In this document: piece after piece, positions 6,145-8,745 of the stretch
Numbering within the stretch: the first letter of the stretch is position 1
Layout: every line of letters starts with the position of its first letter
Source of the DNA: Chloroflexota bacterium
GTDB lineage: Bacteria > Chloroflexota > Anaerolineae > Anaerolineales > Anaerolineaceae
Direction of reading: 5' to 3'
Assembly: GCA_023406965.1 (NCBI GenBank)
Contig: JAEXTI010000001.1
Coordinates: forward strand, 1-8,745
DNA length: 8,745 bases
Made by a program: the position numbers and the translations under genes
The notes under the pieces: generated by a model
Databases searched by the model: none
What the model saw: only the letters and a program-made list of their open reading frames with translations
What the model was told of the DNA's origin: nothing

Positions 6145-8745
6145 GGTGCGCCCTGTGTAAAGTTGCTGAGAAAGTGGTAATCGCCGGAGACGAGCTTGAA
6201 GACTGCACAGCCATCCTCGAGTTGCAAGAAGGTGACCCCCGGCACATGGGTTGCGGGCTGCCTTCCCTCAGTCACACCTGAAACATCCCTGGTGGGAATC
6301 GAGATGGTAGCGGTGGCGTTGGGGGGAACAGTAATTTGCCAGTCAAAGTAGCCTTGCTCGATCTTCCAGGCGCTGCGTATGAGGCCATAAGGTGACTTAA
6401 GTTCAGCAGTGGCCCAGGTCAGACCGCCGCCGGGGCGCGGGCGCATGCGGATGTGCTTGTAGCCGGGCTGTTCAGGGTCGAGATCGATCCCGCCAATGAC
6501 GGCGTACATCCACGCGCCAATGGCACCGTAGGCGTAGTGATTGAACGAGTTCATTTTGGGGTCTTGAAAACCCTTGTCATGAGTCCAGCCGTCCCAGCGC
6601 TCCCAGATGGTTGTGGCGCTCTGGGTGACGGAATAGAGCCAGGAGGGCCAGGTGGTTTGCTTGAGCAGCGTGTAGGCGGCATCCAGGTGACCGGTGTTAC
6701 TTAGCACCCAGTTGATGTAGGGGGTGCCCACGAACCCGGTGCTGAGGTGGTCGCCGCGCTCGCGGATGCTGCGGACCAATTCGGCGGCAGCCCGGGGGCG
6801 CAGTTCGGGGGGCAACAATTCAAACTCCAAGGCCAGGACGTAGGAGGTTTGCGTCCCGCCTGCAATCGTTCCGTTGGGGTGGACAAAGCGGTGGTTGAAG
6901 GCCAAACATGCTTCGTTAGAAAAAGCCTGGTAGCGAAGCGCATCGGCTTCTTTGCCCAGCAGGCGGGCAATGCGGGCCATTATGGCGGCACTGTGGGCAT
7001 AGAAGGCGGTACCGATCAATTCTTTGGAAGTGCCGCCTTCGCGCCCATCGCTACCGTCCAGGGCCAGCCAGTCACCGTTGCCATGCCAGCCAGGGTAATC
7101 GGGGTAGCAGCGTAGTCCGTCGCGGCTGGTTTGGGCAAGAAACTCGATGAAGCGCTGCATTGAGTCATACTGCTCTTCCAAAAGGCGCAGGTCACCGTAG
7201 CACTGGTAGATGGTCCAGGGGCAGATGATGCCGGCGTCGGCCCAAGCTGGGCCGCCCTCACGGATGGTCCAGGCGGCCAGGTCGGGAGCCACCGAAGGGT
7301 AGACTCCGTCAAGATATTGCGAGTCGGCCATATCGCGAGCCCACTTGGTGAAGAACCCGGCAACATTCAAGTTGAAAGCCGCGGTACGGGCAAACACCTG
7401 GGCATCCCCGGTCCAGCCCAGGCGCTCATCCCGCTGCGGGCAGTCGGTGGGCACATCGACGAAATTACCTTTTTGACCCCAAAGGATATTGTGCTGGAGC
7501 TGGTTGAGGAGTGGGTCGGAACATTCAAAGGTTCCGATGGGTTCGAGTTCGGAGTGAATGACAATGCCGGTGAGGGTTTCGGGGGTAGGAGTGCCGGTGT
7601 AGCCGGCTAATTCGACATAGCAGAATCCGTGGAAGGTGAAACGCGGCTCCCAAATCTCCTCTCCGTCGCCCTTCAACGTGTAATGGTCGGTGCTGCGGGC
7701 AGTGCGCAGGTTGGTGGTATAGAGGGTGCCGTCGGGGTTGAGCACTTCGGCAAAGCGCAGGGTGATGGTGGAGCCCTTTTCACCCTGCATGACCAGGCGC
7801 ACCCAGCCTACCATGTTCTGACCCAAGTCAAAAATCCAACGCGGTTTGAGCATTTTGGGAACCGGCGTAATTTGCACTGGGCGGATGGATTCCTGGCGTT
7901 TGACGAGCGGGCCGTTGGTTGCCACGAGAGCCGCGCCGTTTTCAGTAAAGACTTCAACGGGCCACCAGTTGGTAGAGACGTAGCCGGGTTGGTCCCAGCC
8001 GGTCAGCTCCCTGCGAGCATCGTAGCTCTCGCCCATGAGCATGTCCGACTCCAGAATGGGACCTTGGGTTACTTTCCACTGGGGGCCGGTGGCGATGATT
8101 TCACTACTGCCGTTTGCGTAGGTGACGATGAGTTGCGCCAGGAATTGCGGGCGGTCGGCGTAGTGTTGGCGGCCCAGCCAGGCGATGTGGCCCACGCCCC
8201 AGCCGTCTCCGAGAACGGCGCCGAAGGCATTCGCTCCGGCACGGAGGAGGCTGGTCACATCATACACCTGGTATTGGATGTGCTTGAAATAATGGGTCCA
8301 GCCGGGGGTGAGGAGGTCATCGCCGACTTTGATCCCGTTCAGGTGGGCTTCGTACAGGCCGATGGCGGTGGCATACAGGCGAGCCGAGGCAACGGGTTTG
8401 GGTAGGTTGAACTCTGTGCGCAGGAAGGGCGCAGGGCTGGAGGTGCGCGGCCCGCCCCAAAAAGGCGCGCCGATCCACTGAGCCTGCCAATCGGCCTGGT
8501 GGAGTAGGCCCATTTCCCACCAGGCGGGCTCACTTTCGGCCATTTCTCCCACTTCATCCCACACACGCACCTTCCAAAAAACGCGTTGGGTTGATTGGAG
8601 ATTTGGGCCTTCATAAGACACATGGATCGACTGATCGGATTCTATCCTGCCGCTGTCCCACAGTAACGGTGAGCCATCTGCCAGGGCTTCTGTTGATTGG
8701 GCGGCAAGGATTTGAAAGGCCGTCTGGCGCGAGCCACGCCGGCGA
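6141..8745 (-). CDS. GH78 alpha-L-rhamnosidase, 5' end beyond the right edge
   Basis: This enzyme is predicted to release terminal alpha-L-rhamnose from glycans or glycosides. The frame stays open to the window edge: upstream of a GTG at 8619-8621 it still encodes recognisable GH78 N-terminal sequence, including RGSRQTAFQILAA and WDSGRIESDQSIHV (nt 8744-8622). About 867 residues are visible and the GTG is not the true start. Counting from that GTG: the N-terminal rhamnosidase domain lies at about 70-250 (LYATAIGLYEAHLNGIKVG, LGDGWGVG), a beta-sandwich at about 255-360 (FDLGQNMVGW, RFAEVL), the six-hairpin catalytic barrel at about 365-705 and a C-terminal beta domain at about 708-800. PTDCPQRDERLGWTGDAQ (391-408) carries the likely general acid Glu399 (nt 7425-7427). 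TTIWERWDGWT (670-680) carries Glu674 (nt 6600-6602), which is at the right distance to be the general base. Stop and the next start overlap as ATGA. Cellular location cannot be judged because the N-terminus is missing. Confidence 0.95.
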   Translation of the reverse strand, partial: RRRGSRQTAFQILAAQSTEALADGSPLLWDSGRIESDQSIHVSYEGPNLQSTQRVFWKVRVWDEVGEMAESEPAWWEMGLLHQADWQAQWIGAPFWGGPRTSSPAPFLRTEFNLPKPVASARLYATAIGLYEAHLNGIKVGDDLLTPGWTHYFKHIQYQVYDVTSLLRAGANAFGAVLGDGWGVGHIAWLGRQHYADRPQFLAQLIVTYANGSSEIIATGPQWKVTQGPILESDMLMGESYDARRELTGWDQPGYVSTNWWPVEVFTENGAALVATNGPLVKRQESIRPVQITPVPKMLKPRWIFDLGQNMVGWVRLVMQGEKGSTITLRFAEVLNPDGTLYTTNLRTARSTDHYTLKGDGEEIWEPRFTFHGFCYVELAGYTGTPTPETLTGIVIHSELEPIGTFECSDPLLNQLQHNILWGQKGNFVDVPTDCPQRDERLGWTGDAQVFARTAAFNLNVAGFFTKWARDMADSQYLDGVYPSVAPDLAAWTIREGGPAWADAGIICPWTIYQCYGDLRLLEEQYDSMQRFIEFLAQTSRDGLRCYPDYPGWHGNGDWLALDGSDGREGGTSKELIGTAFYAHSAAIMARIARLLGKEADALRYQAFSNEACLAFNHRFVHPNGTIAGGTQTSYVLALEFELLPPELRPRAAAELVRSIRERGDHLSTGFVGTPYINWVLSNTGHLDAAYTLLKQTTWPSWLYSVTQSATTIWERWDGWTHDKGFQDPKMNSFNHYAYGAIGAWMYAVIGGIDLDPEQPGYKHIRMRPRPGGGLTWATAELKSPYGLIRSAWKIEQGYFDWQITVPPNATATISIPTRDVSGVTEGRQPATHVPGVTFLQLEDGCAVFKLVSGDYHFLSNFTQGAP

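Noticed and set aside
7629..8405. Open frame of 258 codons on the + strand
   Set aside because: It is antisense to the GH78 coding sequence, whose protein has clear conserved motifs throughout; the opposite frame has low-complexity-like composition.
1..8745. CRISPR arrays, tRNA/rRNA genes, transposon ends, phage genes
   Set aside because: I looked for repeated short units, RNA-like clover patterns, transposase motifs and terminal inverted repeats on both strands and saw none; nearly all bases are accounted for by metabolic genes.

Overview
The window is ordinary dense bacterial DNA of moderately high GC. It holds seven protein genes, two of them cut by the window edges, and no RNA genes, insertion sequences or CRISPR arrays that I can see. 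The gene types are a GguAB-type monosaccharide ABC transporter, a ferredoxin-tailed aldo/keto reductase under a MerR regulator, a tandem GNAT protein, and GH43 plus GH78 glycosidases. They suggest a heterotrophic, carbohydrate-degrading bacterium, possibly Chloroflexota/Anaerolineae-like. That placement is an impression from gene content and protein style, not a demonstrated fact.

Left block (1-2270, + strand): the 3' part of a two-domain sugar-importer ATPase is followed, with a 1-base TAATG overlap, by its membrane permease. A 14-bp perfect hairpin follows and separates the transporter from the convergent reductase gene. The sugar-binding protein gene is probably upstream, outside the window.

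Middle block (2299-5198): an aldo/keto reductase with a C-terminal double [4Fe-4S]-type cysteine region (- strand) is divergent from a MerR-family regulator (+ strand). The 231-bp gap between them contains a clear MerR-type promoter for the reductase: -35 TTGACT, a 19-bp spacer holding a perfect 8-2-8 palindrome, and -10 TAGACT. A second, weaker copy of the palindrome core lies in front of the regulator gene. The regulator has a cysteine at residue 54, in the region where aldehyde/electrophile-sensing MerR proteins of the AdhR/NmlR type carry their sensor cysteine. The simplest reading is a small carbonyl- or redox-stress switch in which the regulator controls the reductase and perhaps itself. 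A tandem-GNAT acetyltransferase follows on the + strand, with its own good ribosome binding site.

Right block (5278-8745, - strand): a GH78 alpha-L-rhamnosidase, whose 5' end lies beyond the right edge, overlaps a GH43-type beta-propeller glycosidase by ATGA. These two form a co-translated glycan-degradation operon. The GH43 has no room for a signal peptide and is probably cytoplasmic, so short rhamnose-containing oligosaccharides are likely imported and trimmed inside the cell. The transporter on the left is of a monosaccharide class and is not obviously their importer.

I did not find an unprecedented system. The most specific signals are the MerR promoter/operator pair, the Asp in place of the usual Glu in the GH43 putative acid motif, and the ferredoxin-tailed reductase under electrophile-type control.
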